Shown: in pieces, positions 23,829 through 31,561 of the stretch
How positions within the stretch are numbered: position 1 is the stretch's first letter
Layout of the letters: each line of letters begins with the position of its first letter
Assembly: GCA_900110595.1 (NCBI GenBank)
Contig: FOEZ01000026.1
Location: 1 to 47,324, forward strand
DNA: 47,324 nucleotides
Reading direction: 5' to 3'
Source: Arthrobacter sp. OV608
GTDB lineage: Bacteria > Actinomycetota > Actinomycetes > Actinomycetales > Micrococcaceae
Position numbers and translations under genes: made by a program
The notes under the pieces: model-generated
What the model was told of the DNA's origin: nothing
Database searches by the model: none
What the model saw: the letters and a program-made list of their open reading frames with translations, nothing else

Positions 23829-23947
23829 ACGCCGGAGCGGATGAGGGGGCCCGGGAGTGGCTTCGGGCCTGCCGGAGCGTGGCGGCTTTGTCCGTAGGAC
23901 CAAAGCCGCCACGCGTAGGGGCGGGGCCCCCTCATCCGCGGAGGCGT
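23829..23947 (-). repeat. Structured palindromic element, copy 2, head-to-head with copy 1
   Basis: Read on the minus strand: ACGCC/GGCGT; a 3x3 loop (TCC/TCC); a 16-base stem GCGGATGAGGGGGCCC/GGGCCCCCTCATCCGC; junction strand CGCCCCTACG (identical to copy 1); an inner hairpin with CGTGGCGGCTTT/AAAGCCGCCACG arms; second junction CTCCGGCAGGCCCGAAG plus CCACTCCC (three differences from copy 1). In this orientation it is sense to the grpE-dnaJ transcript and starts 14 bases after the grpE stop. Confidence 0.7.
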
Positions 23948-23960
23948 GGAGGGTTCGAAA

Positions 23961-24662
23961 CTAAGCCGGAACAGCCACGATGACCTGGGCGGCGCGGAGG
24001 ACTCGGTCACCTGACTTGTAGCCGGACCGGAGCACCTGGCTGACGGTGTCGACTTCAAGGTCCTCGCCGGGCTGCTGGATGAGGGCTTCGTGGATGTTGG
24101 GATCAAACTCCACGCCGGTCTCATCGATGCGTACCAGGCCGTAGGTTTTCAGCGCGTTCTCCAGCTTGGTGGCGATCGCGGCGAACGGTCCGTCCGTGAG
24201 GTCACCGTGCTGGCGGGCGGCGTCGATATCGTCCAGGACCGGCAGCAGCGAGTTCAGGACGCCGATGACGGCCATCTCCCCTGCCACGGCCCGGTCGCGT
24301 TCAACGCGCTTGCGGTAGTTGACGTACTCGGCCTGCAGGCGGAGGAGGTCGTTCTTCAGCTCGGCTGCCTCGGCGCTGGTTGAGCCTGCGGGAACACCCT
24401 GGGCCACGGATTCCTCAGCCGGCACCTCGACGCCGTTGAGGATTTCCTCAGCCTGGGCCAGCGCATCGCCGTCGGAGTCCTCGGAACCGGTACCGGGGGC
24501 AGACTGGCTGCCCTCAGCGTGACCGCCCTCGGGGTGCCGGGCCTGGCCGGTCACCGGGTCAACCTTGCGGTTGTCCCGGATGACCGGTTCCTGGTGGCCG
24601 TTGCCCTGCTGCTCCTGGCTCGCGGATGAGTTGTGCTCTTCCTCGTTACCGTGATGCGGCAT
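23961..24662 (-). CDS. grpE: Nucleotide exchange factor GrpE
   Basis: A 233-residue GrpE that drives ADP release from DnaK. The first 95 residues or so are acidic and disordered; then comes the long coiled-coil dimer helix (AELKNDLLRLQAEYVNYRKR, VERDRAVAGEMAVIGVLNSL) and the C-terminal beta-wing that binds DnaK (GVEFDPNIHEALIQQPGEDL, QVLRSGYKSGDRVLRAAQVI). It starts two bases after the dnaK stop, so the two are translated together. Confidence 0.96.
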   Translation of the reverse strand: MPHHGNEEEHNSSASQEQQGNGHQEPVIRDNRKVDPVTGQARHPEGGHAEGSQSAPGTGSEDSDGDALAQAEEILNGVEVPAEESVAQGVPAGSTSAEAAELKNDLLRLQAEYVNYRKRVERDRAVAGEMAVIGVLNSLLPVLDDIDAARQHGDLTDGPFAAIATKLENALKTYGLVRIDETGVEFDPNIHEALIQQPGEDLEVDTVSQVLRSGYKSGDRVLRAAQVIVAVPA

Positions 24663-24664
24663 GG

Positions 24665-26539
24665 TTACTTCTTCGCTTCGTCTTCGTCGATGATTTCGGC
24701 GTCGACGATATCTTCGTCGGCCTTGTCACCTGCAGCACCACCGGCAGCGCCTTCAGCACCTGCCGAAGCACCGGCACCGTCCGGCGAACCGGCCTGGGCG
24801 TAGATGGCCTCGCCCAGCTTGGTCTGCGATGCCTGCAGCTTCTCGAAGGCGGACTTCACCGCGGCGTCGTCGGTGCCTTCGAGGGCCTTCTTGAGGTCGT
24901 CGACGTCGGTCTGGACCTCGGTCTTGACCTCTTCAGGCAGCTTGTCGGCGTTGTCGGCGATCAGCTTGTCTACGGAGTAGGCGAGCTGCTCGGCGGAGTT
25001 GCGGGTGTCGGTAGCCTCGCGGCGGGCCTTGTCCTCGGCAGCGTGCTCCTCGGCGTCACGGACCATACGGTCGATGTCTTCCTTGGAGAGCGCGGTGCCG
25101 CCGGTGATGGTCATGGACTGTTCCTTGCCGGTGCCCTTGTCCTTCGCGGAGACGTGGACGATGCCGTTGGCGTCGATGTCGAACGTGACCTCAACCTGGG
25201 GAACGCCGCGAGGAGCCGGGGCGATGCCGGTCAGTTCGAACGTGCCGAGCGGCTTGTTGTCGCGGGTGAATTCGCGTTCGCCCTGGAAGACCTGGATGGC
25301 CACGGACGGCTGGTTGTCGTCAGCGGTGGTGAAGGTCTCGGACCGCTTGGTGGGGATCGCGGTGTTGCGCTCGATCAGGTGCGTCATCACGCCACCCTTG
25401 GTTTCGATGCCGAGGGACAGCGGTGTGACGTCGATCAGCAGGACGTCCTTGCGCTCACCCTTCAGCACGCCGGCCTGCAGGGCTGCGCCAACGGCCACAA
25501 CCTCATCCGGGTTCACGCCCTTGTTCGGCTCCTTGCCGCCGGCCAGTTCCTTGACCAGTTCGGAGACGGCGGGCATACGGGTGGAGCCGCCCACGAGCAC
25601 GATGTGGTTGATGTCGGAGAGCTTGATGCCGGCTTCCTTGATCACATCGTGGAACGGCTTCTTGGTGCGCTCCAGCAGGTCCTTGGTGAGGTCCTGGAAC
25701 TTGGCGCGGGTCAGCTGCTCGTCCAGGTGGACCGGGCCGTCGGGGGTGACGGACAGGTACTGGAGCGAGACGTTGGTGCTGGTGGAGGAAGAGAGTTCCT
25801 TCTTGGCCTGCTCAGCTGCTTCGCGGAGGCGCTGCAGGGCAATCTTGTCCTTGGACAGGTCGATGCCCTTGACCTTGAGCTGGTTCAGCAGGTAGTCAAC
25901 AACCCGCTGGTCCCAGTCGTCGCCGCCGAGGCGGTTGTCACCGGCGGTGGCGCGCACCTGGATGGTGGAGAAGTTGTCTTCGTCCTTGCCGACTTCCAGC
26001 AGGGAGACGTCGAAGGTACCGCCACCGAGGTCGAAGACCAGGATGAGTTCGTCTTCCTTGCCCTTGTCCAGGCCGTAGGCGAGAGCCGCCGCGGTGGGCT
26101 CGTTGACGATGCGCAGGACGTTCAGGCCTGCGATTTCGCCGGCTTCCTTGGTGGCCTGGCGCTCGGCGTCGTTGAAGTACGCGGGAACGGTGATCACAGC
26201 GTCGGTGACCTTTTCACCCAGGTAGGACTCGGCGTCGTTCTTCAGCTTCATGAGGATACGCGCGGAAATTTCCTGCGGGGTGTACTTCTTGCCATCGATG
26301 TCCACCTTCCAGTCAGTGCCCATGTGGCGCTTGACCGAAGCGATGGTGCGTTCGATGTTGTTGACGGCCTGGCGCTTGGCGATCTCGCCAACCAGGACTT
26401 CGCCCGACTTGGAGAATGCAACGACGGACGGCGTGGTGCGGCCACCCTCGGCGTTGGCAATAACGGTGGGCTCGCCACCTTCGAGAACGGAGACGACGGA
26501 GTTAGTGGTTCCGAGGTCAATACCTACTGCACGTGACAT
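24665..26539 (-). CDS. dnaK: Chaperone DnaK (Hsp70)
   Basis: A 624-residue Hsp70. The ATPase domain starts RAVGIDLGTTNSVVSVLEGG and carries ERQATKEAGEIAGLNVLRIV, NEPTAAALAYGLDKGKEDEL, VFDLGGGTFDVSLLEVGKDE and IVLVGGSTRMPAVSEL; the linker is DVTPLSLGIETKGG-like and is followed by the substrate domain (ITGTALSK-type segment here TGGTALSKEDIDRM). The C-terminus is Gly/Ala-rich and ends acidic (EDEAKK). ATG 26539 follows AAGGAAG; a longer frame to 26599 would read through a HAIR site. It heads the dnaK-grpE-dnaJ-hspR operon, controlled by HspR. Confidence 0.98.
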   Translation of the reverse strand: MSRAVGIDLGTTNSVVSVLEGGEPTVIANAEGGRTTPSVVAFSKSGEVLVGEIAKRQAVNNIERTIASVKRHMGTDWKVDIDGKKYTPQEISARILMKLKNDAESYLGEKVTDAVITVPAYFNDAERQATKEAGEIAGLNVLRIVNEPTAAALAYGLDKGKEDELILVFDLGGGTFDVSLLEVGKDEDNFSTIQVRATAGDNRLGGDDWDQRVVDYLLNQLKVKGIDLSKDKIALQRLREAAEQAKKELSSSTSTNVSLQYLSVTPDGPVHLDEQLTRAKFQDLTKDLLERTKKPFHDVIKEAGIKLSDINHIVLVGGSTRMPAVSELVKELAGGKEPNKGVNPDEVVAVGAALQAGVLKGERKDVLLIDVTPLSLGIETKGGVMTHLIERNTAIPTKRSETFTTADDNQPSVAIQVFQGEREFTRDNKPLGTFELTGIAPAPRGVPQVEVTFDIDANGIVHVSAKDKGTGKEQSMTITGGTALSKEDIDRMVRDAEEHAAEDKARREATDTRNSAEQLAYSVDKLIADNADKLPEEVKTEVQTDVDDLKKALEGTDDAAVKSAFEKLQASQTKLGEAIYAQAGSPDGAGASAGAEGAAGGAAGDKADEDIVDAEIIDEDEAKK

Positions 26540-26584
26540 GTGTTGCTTCCTTCTTTCCTTGGAAACTTGCTGGCGCCCCGATGA

Positions 26585-26603
26585 TTGAGCGTTCTGCACT
26601 CAA
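26585..26603 (-). promoter_or_regulatory. HAIR site 1 (HspR operator)
   Basis: On the plus strand TTGAGC-N7-ACTCAA, 11 of 12 arm bases of the HAIR consensus CTTGAGT-N7-ACTCAAG core. It overlaps the end of the -10 box and the expected transcription start of dnaK, so bound HspR would block initiation. Confidence 0.75.
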
Positions 26604-26630
26604 CTTTACTCAGGGCGCCAGCGATGTCAA
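26603..26630 (-). promoter_or_regulatory. dnaK promoter
   Basis: On the minus strand TTGACA (26630-26625), a 16-base spacer, then TAAAGT (26608-26603). This is a housekeeping-sigma promoter, which fits repression by HspR rather than a heat-shock sigma factor. Confidence 0.7.
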
Positions 26631-26633
26631 TCC

Positions 26634-26658
26634 AAGTTGAGTGAAGTAGGCTCAACTT
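26634..26658 (-). promoter_or_regulatory. HAIR site 2 (HspR operator)
   Basis: AAGTTGAGT-N7-GCTCAACTT: near-perfect inverted repeat with HAIR spacing, just upstream of the -35 box. Its centre is about 52 bases from site 1, roughly five helical turns, so HspR dimers could bind the same face. Confidence 0.75.
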
Positions 26659-26783
26659 TGATTTAGGCAGGAAATCGGAAGGGTATCTTTTCCTTGAAAT
26701 TCCGGAGATAACGGACGACGGCGGTCCTCCGTTCGCTCTTGGAGAACCGCCGGGGTGCTTTCGTGCTGGGTTGCCTGCCGCTG

Positions 26784-27080
26784 TTACCGTTCGCTGTCAG
26801 TGTCGCCATGCAGGGGGCCGCGTTCCTCGGCAGTGGTGTTGACCTGCCCGTCGGTGAGCCGCTCGCGGACAGCATCCGCTTCATGGGCAGCGCCAGTGGT
26901 ACCGGCATCCCCATAGTCCCCATCCGGGTATTCGGCATCCTGAAGGTTCCCGGCAGGCTCGCCCACAGTGCCGGCGTCCCCGTAGTCGCCGTCCACATAC
27001 TGCCCGCCCTCGCCTTCCAGGCCGGGGGCCGTGCTTCCCCTGCGGGCCTCCTCGCCGGGGACTTCCGGGTTCTCAGTCAT
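26784..27080 (-). CDS. Acidic low-complexity protein with a tandem repeat, unknown function
   Basis: A 98-residue protein starting MTENPEVPGEEARRGSTAPG, strongly acidic and rich in Gly, Glu and Asp, with no hydrophobic core or signal peptide. Two near-identical units, YVDGDYGDAGTVGEPAG and YPDGDYGDAGTTGAAHE, lie in the middle. GGAGAGA eight bases before ATG 27080 is a strong ribosome site. It is probably disordered. It lies upstream of dnaK on the same strand but separated by the HspR-controlled promoter, so is a separate unit. I do not recognise a family. Confidence 0.7.
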   Translation of the reverse strand: MTENPEVPGEEARRGSTAPGLEGEGGQYVDGDYGDAGTVGEPAGNLQDAEYPDGDYGDAGTTGAAHEADAVRERLTDGQVNTTAEERGPLHGDTDSER

Positions 27081-27202
27081 GGTGCATCTCTCCTCTGAGT
27101 TGCGCGTCCACGCGGGCGCACTTGCAGTCTAATCAGCGCGAACTTCCGCCAACAGGGGCTGGTTCCCTCGCTTGCAGGCAGGGCCACCCCTCCGCCAGGC
27201 GT

Positions 27203-27300
27203 GTCACGCACGGCATGCTTTTAGCCCGGCAGCGCCGCCGCGAGCCCGGAAAACCGGGACCGCGGCGATGGTGGGAGCCCAAAAGCATGCTGTGCGTGAC
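27203..27300. repeat. 98-bp palindromic repeat, copy B
   Basis: Begins GTCACGCACGGCATGCTTTT and ends AAAAGCATGCTGTGCGTGAC, which pair over about 20 bases; the centre is CCCGGAAAACCGGG. Same length and plan as copy A at 19989. It lies 13 bases beyond the stop of the MMPL transporter gene. Confidence 0.8.
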
Positions 27301-27313
27301 GCCGGGAGCGGGA

Positions 27314-29521
27314 CTACCGGCGTCCGGCGCCTTCAATATCGGTTTCGGGACTGCCGCTGGAGTCGCGCTGCGCTGCGGCGTCCAGCTCCGGCAGGCCCAG
27401 CTTGCCCGGCCACCAGATCCGCGGACCGATGTCATAAGCAAGGGCGGGGACCAGCAGCGAGCGCACCAGGACGGTATCCAGCAGCACTCCGAAGGCCACG
27501 ATGAACGCGAGCTGCACCAGGAACATGATCGGAATGACCCCCAGCGCCGCGAACGTGGCGGCCAGGACCACCCCGGCGGAGGTGATCACGCCCCCGGTCA
27601 CACCAAGCCCGCGAAGGATGCCGGGCCGCGTGCCGTGCTTCAGGGATTCCTCGCGGACCCGGCTCATCAGGAAGATGTTGTAGTCCACGCCCAGCGCCAC
27701 CAGGAACACGAAGCCGAACAGTGGAACGGTGGCATCTGCGCCCGGGAAGCCAAGGATGTTGTTGAAGACGAAAGCGGAAACACCCATGGCCGCGGCGTAG
27801 GACAGCACCACCGAGAGCACCAGCAGGACCGGCGCCACAACCGAGCGCAGCAGCAGCATGAGGATCAGGAGGATCACGGTCAGGACCACAGGGATGATGA
27901 TCACCAGGTCGCGCTGGGCGGTGGTATTGGTATCCAGCGCAGTCGCGGTCACGCCACCCACGAGCGCGCCGGTATCCACGGACTTCACATTTTCGCGAAG
28001 AGCCTTAACCGTCTCCTCAGCCTCCAGTGAATCCGCTGCGTTGTTCAGTGTGGCGTTGATCAGCACCTTTCCGTCGCGGACGTCCGGGGCGGTGGGAGCT
28101 CCCGGGGCTCCGGTGATGGGCACAGAACCTTGGGCCAGCAGATAAGCCTCGCCCACGCCGTCGGCCGCCTTTACCGCGTCCAGCACTTCCTGCGCCTTCC
28201 CCTGGTCCGCAATCACGACGGCGGGGCTGCCGCTGCCGGCGTCGAAATGGCGCGCCAGCGCCTCCTGGCCGTCCACGGCGTTGGACGCCGTGAGGATAAC
28301 GTCCGTCTGCGGAACACCGTTGGCCTTCAGTTGGAGCAGGCCGCCTGCGGCAACCACCAGCAGCAGGACCGAGGCCACCCAGACAGCCCGCGGCCGGCGC
28401 GAAACCAGGGAGCCAGTAGCACGCCACAACCCTTTCTGGCCTTCGAGCCCGGTGACAAGCTCCGGTTCACGCTGGTCCGCGGGGACGAGCTTGGGCCGGA
28501 ACGGCCAAAATGCAGCGCGGCCCAGGAGTGCCATCAGGGCGGGAAGCAGGGTTAGGGCTGCAAACAGCGAGCAGAGGATGCCGGCCGCGGCCACGGGACC
28601 CAGCGCCTTGTTGGAGTTCAGGTCGGAGAAGAGCAGGCACAGGAGCGCGATGATCACGGTGGCGCCGGAGGCCAGGATGGGCTCGAAGGAGGCCTTCCAG
28701 GCTTTCAGCACGGCAGCGGTGCGGTTGGTGGTGCGGGTCAAGGCTTCACGGAACCTTGCTACAAACAGCAGGGCGTAGTCCGTGGCGGCGCCGATCACCA
28801 GGATGGAAAGGATGCCCTGGCTCTGCCCGTTGAGCTGGATCCAACCGGCCTTGGCCATGCCGAAAACCAGCAGGATGGCCGCACAAAGCGCGAACACGGA
28901 GGTCAGCAGCACCACGATGGGCAGCAAGAGCGAGCGGTACACCACCAGCAGGATCACAAACACCGCGCCCAGCGCCACCAGCAGGAGGATGCCGTCGATG
29001 CCCGCGAATGCCGCCGTGAGGTCAGCTGCCAGTCCTGCGGGACCGGTGACATACGTTTTGATGCCCTCCGGGGCTGATTCTGCGACGGTGTCCCGCAGTT
29101 CCTGGACAACCTCCTTCACCTCTTTGGAAGAGTTGATCGGGACGATGAACTGAACCGCCCTGCCGTCCTCAGACGGGATAGGCCCGATCACCGCGCTGCC
29201 CGCCTGGAGCCCTTCCAGCTCTGCACGGAGAGCTGCTGCTCCGGCGAGCTGTGTGGGACTTAGGGGCTGGTCGCCTTCGAGGACGATAACGCCAGGCACC
29301 TCGTCCGAATCGCGGAACTTCGATTGCCAGTCCTGGGCCGCGGTGGCCTCTGCACTGGCAGGCAGGAACGATGCCTGGTCGTTGGACGAGACTTCGTCCA
29401 GGCGGCCGAACGTGGGTCCGCCGGCGCCTGCGAGCGCCAGCCAGGCCAGCACGAGGATGACGGGGACCAGCCAGCGCAGCCAGAATGGCACGCGCTCTTT
29501 GGCCGGGGAATGGGATTTCAT
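27314..29521 (-). CDS. MMPL family exporter (RND superfamily)
   Basis: A 735-residue membrane protein with the MMPL double layout: one N-terminal helix, an outside domain (about 40-185), helices 2-6, a cytoplasmic loop, helix 7, a second outside domain and helices 8-12. Signature segments are GAATDYALLFVARFREAL in the first half and ALGVDYNIFLMSRVREESLK in the second, the latter with the membrane Asp-Tyr pair used for proton coupling. Such proteins export lipids, siderophores or drugs. It is divergent from a MarR gene with a palindrome between them, so it is probably repressed by that MarR and induced by a toxic ligand. ATG 29521 has GGAAGG upstream. Confidence 0.92.
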   Translation of the reverse strand: MKSHSPAKERVPFWLRWLVPVILVLAWLALAGAGGPTFGRLDEVSSNDQASFLPASAEATAAQDWQSKFRDSDEVPGVIVLEGDQPLSPTQLAGAAALRAELEGLQAGSAVIGPIPSEDGRAVQFIVPINSSKEVKEVVQELRDTVAESAPEGIKTYVTGPAGLAADLTAAFAGIDGILLLVALGAVFVILLVVYRSLLLPIVVLLTSVFALCAAILLVFGMAKAGWIQLNGQSQGILSILVIGAATDYALLFVARFREALTRTTNRTAAVLKAWKASFEPILASGATVIIALLCLLFSDLNSNKALGPVAAAGILCSLFAALTLLPALMALLGRAAFWPFRPKLVPADQREPELVTGLEGQKGLWRATGSLVSRRPRAVWVASVLLLVVAAGGLLQLKANGVPQTDVILTASNAVDGQEALARHFDAGSGSPAVVIADQGKAQEVLDAVKAADGVGEAYLLAQGSVPITGAPGAPTAPDVRDGKVLINATLNNAADSLEAEETVKALRENVKSVDTGALVGGVTATALDTNTTAQRDLVIIIPVVLTVILLILMLLLRSVVAPVLLVLSVVLSYAAAMGVSAFVFNNILGFPGADATVPLFGFVFLVALGVDYNIFLMSRVREESLKHGTRPGILRGLGVTGGVITSAGVVLAATFAALGVIPIMFLVQLAFIVAFGVLLDTVLVRSLLVPALAYDIGPRIWWPGKLGLPELDAAAQRDSSGSPETDIEGAGRR

Positions 29522-29568
29522 GATGCCTTCCGGACAGCGACGGGAGTAGGATTGATTCCATACTAGAG

Positions 29569-29587
29569 TATCTCCATCATGGAGATA
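29569..29587. promoter_or_regulatory. Palindromic operator between the MMPL and MarR genes
   Basis: TATCTCCAT-C-ATGGAGATA is a perfect 19-base palindrome. It lies next to a minus-strand TAGTAT (29565-29560) that could be the -10 box of the MMPL gene, so a bound MarR dimer would cover the promoter spacer. Confidence 0.7.
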
Positions 29588-29722
29588 AGTGCTGGCCTAG
29601 CTTTTCTTTTGCCGCCGATGCCCGAGCGCTCCCGCGGCTGAAGTAATATCCGTCAGTACGGCCGGACGCTGCAGGCGCTTCGCCCGGTAATGACTCGTGC
29701 GGCAAGGAATCTGGAGGTGGAC

Positions 29723-30292
29723 GTGGCTGGCAACAGGACTCCCGCCGCGCCCGAACCTCCCGAGGGCCGGCCCGCGCCGGGCGCACCGCTTCAGGGACCG
29801 CCCCGCGGCGCCGGCCCCCACCCGCTGATCCGCCTCCTTCAGGAGTTCACGCTCGAAGCCAACCGCTACGTGGACGCGGCGGGCGGGCGGAAGGACATGC
29901 ACCGGACGGACCTGAATGCGCTGGCAGTCATCATGCGGCACACTGCAATCGGGGGCAGCGTCACGCCCGGGCTGCTGCGGAAGGAGCTGAACCTCAGCTC
30001 TCCGGCCACCACCGCACTGATTGATCGGCTGGACAACTCGGGACACGTGGTGCGGGAGCGGGACAGCTCCGACCGCCGGCAGGTCCACCTCCGGATGACG
30101 CCCAAGGCCTTCGAGGAAGGCGGCGCCATTTTCGCTCCGCTCGCCCGCCACATGGGCAGCGCGATGGCCCACTTCTCCCCCGAGGAACTGGAAACAGTCA
30201 CCCGCTTTATGACCGCGATGGTGGAAGCCACGGTGGCGGCCCGGGAAGAACCGTCCGGCGCACCCAGTTCCCCCGCCCACCCAAGTAAGTAG
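29723..30292 (+). CDS. MarR family regulator
   Basis: A 189-residue winged-helix regulator. After a Pro-rich N-terminus (about 35 residues) come the dimer helix (HPLIRLLQEFTLEANRYVDA), the HTH (VTPGLLRKELNLSSPATTAL, IDRLDNSGHVVRERDSSDRR) and the wing QVHLRMTPKA. MarR proteins usually repress a neighbouring exporter until a phenolic or lipophilic ligand binds; here that is the divergent MMPL gene. Start is GTG 29723 with GGAGG five bases upstream, better than ATG 29690. The stop (TAG 30290-30292) lies inside a palindromic repeat, so the C-terminal SK comes from the repeat. Confidence 0.92.
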   Translation: MAGNRTPAAPEPPEGRPAPGAPLQGPPRGAGPHPLIRLLQEFTLEANRYVDAAGGRKDMHRTDLNALAVIMRHTAIGGSVTPGLLRKELNLSSPATTALIDRLDNSGHVVRERDSSDRRQVHLRMTPKAFEEGGAIFAPLARHMGSAMAHFSPEELETVTRFMTAMVEATVAAREEPSGAPSSPAHPSK

Positions 30293-30345
30293 CAGCAAGT
30301 GTCGTTTTGACGCGGCAAAACGACACTTAGCGCAACCCAGTTGGG
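30280..30345. repeat. 66-bp palindromic repeat, copy 2
   Basis: Inner perfect arms AAGTGTCGTTTT and AAAACGACACTT enclose an eight-base loop; the outer part CCCAAGTAAGTAGC pairs imperfectly with GCGCAACCCAGTTGGG. The right half shares CAAAACGACACTTAGCGC and ACCCAGTTGGG with copy 1 at 10353-10418. It spans the end of the MarR gene and the promoter side of the methyltransferase gene. Confidence 0.85.
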
Positions 30346-30359
30346 GGTAGCGTTTGCTT

Positions 30360-31178
30360 ATGAGCGCGCAGCAGCCCGAAGACGACGTTTACACGCACGG
30401 CCACCACGAATCGGTGGTCCGCGCCCATGCCGCCAGGACCGCCGAGAATTCGGCCGCGTTTGTCCTGCCGCACCTCACCCCCGGAACTGCCCTGCTCGAC
30501 GTCGGCTGCGGCCCGGGCAGCATCACCTGCGATTTCGCTGGCTTGGTGAGCCCCGGCAAGGTCATCGGCCTGGACCGCTCGCCGGACATCATTGCCCAGG
30601 CCAAGGCCCTCGCCGTCGAGCGTGAAGTAGCGAACGTCGAATTCGTTGCCGGCAACATCTACGACCTCCCCTTCGAAGACGAAACGTTCGACGTCGTCCA
30701 CGCCCACCAGGTGCTCCAGCACCTGACGGATCCTGTGGAGGCGCTGCGGGAGATGCGCCGGGTGGCGAAGCCGGGCGGAATTGTGGCGGTGCGCGACGCC
30801 GACTTCCACGGCATGAGCTGGTACCCCGCCATCCCTGAGCTGGATGAGTGGATGGAGCTTTACCAGCGCATCGCGCGCAGGAACGGAGCAGAGCCCGACG
30901 CCGGTCGGCGGCTGGTGAGCTGGGCCCAGTCAGCAGGCTTCACAGACGTCGCGCCCACCAGCAGCAACTGGCTTTACGCCACGGGACAGCAGCGGCGTTG
31001 GCAGGCGCGCGTCTGGGGCGAGCGGGTGCTCCATTCCGCCTTCGCCGAGCAGGCGCTCGAATACGGCTTCGCCAATCCCGCGGACCTGGCCAGGATCTCT
31101 GCCGGCTGGCACCGCTGGGGCTCCACCGACGACGGCTGGTTCCTGATTCCCAACGGCGAGGTCATCGCGCGTGCCTAG
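30360..31178 (+). CDS. Class I SAM-dependent methyltransferase
   Basis: A 272-residue protein with the SAM-binding glycine motif LLDVGCGPGSITCDFAGL, the acidic end of strand 2 (VIGLDRSP), motif II-like EFVAGNIYDLPFEDETFDVV and post-motif EMRRVAKPGGIVAVRDADFH. It resembles UbiE/ArsM-like small-molecule methyltransferases; the C-terminal half (from about 150) gives no substrate clue. Start ATG 30360 lacks a ribosome site but TAGCGT ends six bases before it, which suggests a leaderless mRNA. It is monocistronic. Confidence 0.85.
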   Translation: MSAQQPEDDVYTHGHHESVVRAHAARTAENSAAFVLPHLTPGTALLDVGCGPGSITCDFAGLVSPGKVIGLDRSPDIIAQAKALAVEREVANVEFVAGNIYDLPFEDETFDVVHAHQVLQHLTDPVEALREMRRVAKPGGIVAVRDADFHGMSWYPAIPELDEWMELYQRIARRNGAEPDAGRRLVSWAQSAGFTDVAPTSSNWLYATGQQRRWQARVWGERVLHSAFAEQALEYGFANPADLARISAGWHRWGSTDDGWFLIPNGEVIARA

Positions 31179-31312
31179 GTAACGGCAAGCGCCAGCGCCA
31201 ATATCCACATAGCCACTTTGCGGGCTGCCGCTGGTTGCTGCCTCGGGAATATCGTCGGCCCATGAGCTACTACGGCGACAACGAATACTGGGCAGAACCG
31301 TACACAGTGGAG

Positions 31313-31336
31313 GTTGACCAAGTAGACTTGGTCAAC
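31313..31336. promoter_or_regulatory. 24-bp perfect palindrome abutting the antitoxin start
   Basis: GTTGACCAAGT-AG-ACTTGGTCAAC, with 11-base perfect arms, ends on the base before ATG 31337. It contains TTGACC, usable as a -35. Toxin-antitoxin pairs of this kind repress themselves by binding such a site. Confidence 0.75.
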
Positions 31337-31561
31337 ATGGGACAGTACAACGTCCAGGAAGCAAAAACGCGTTTGTCCGAGCTGTTGAACCAAGTGGAAA
31401 ACGGCGAGGACGTGGTCATTGCCAAAGCAGGAAGGCCTGTTGCCCGGCTGGTAAAGATCGAACGCCCCCATAAGCGGGAACTGGGATTCCTGGGCCCCCT
31501 TCACATTCCTGACGAGTTCTACGAGCCTTGGAGCGACGAGGAGATGGGTGCCGCTCAATGA
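31337..31561 (+). CDS. Phd/YefM-type antitoxin
   Basis: A 74-residue antitoxin starting MGQYNVQEAKTRLSELLNQV and continuing ENGEDVVIAKAGRPVARLVK. This is the Phd/YefM N-terminal fold, which dimerises and binds DNA; the C-terminal tail (LGPLHIPDEFYEPWSDEEMG) is the part that would wrap the toxin. The start at 31337 fits the family N-terminus exactly. An in-frame ATG at 31263 would add 25 residues translated through the operator and is disfavoured. The stop overlaps the toxin start (ATGA). Confidence 0.9.
   Translation: MGQYNVQEAKTRLSELLNQVENGEDVVIAKAGRPVARLVKIERPHKRELGFLGPLHIPDEFYEPWSDEEMGAAQ

Noticed and set aside
24626..26536. A 636-codon open frame on the plus strand antisense to dnaK
   Set aside because: It mirrors dnaK, has the Val/Gly/Leu-rich composition of a GC-rich antisense shadow, and no ribosome site or family motif.
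31263..31336. N-terminal extension of the antitoxin from ATG 31263
   Set aside because: It would translate the perfect operator palindrome, and the Phd/YefM fold begins at 31337.
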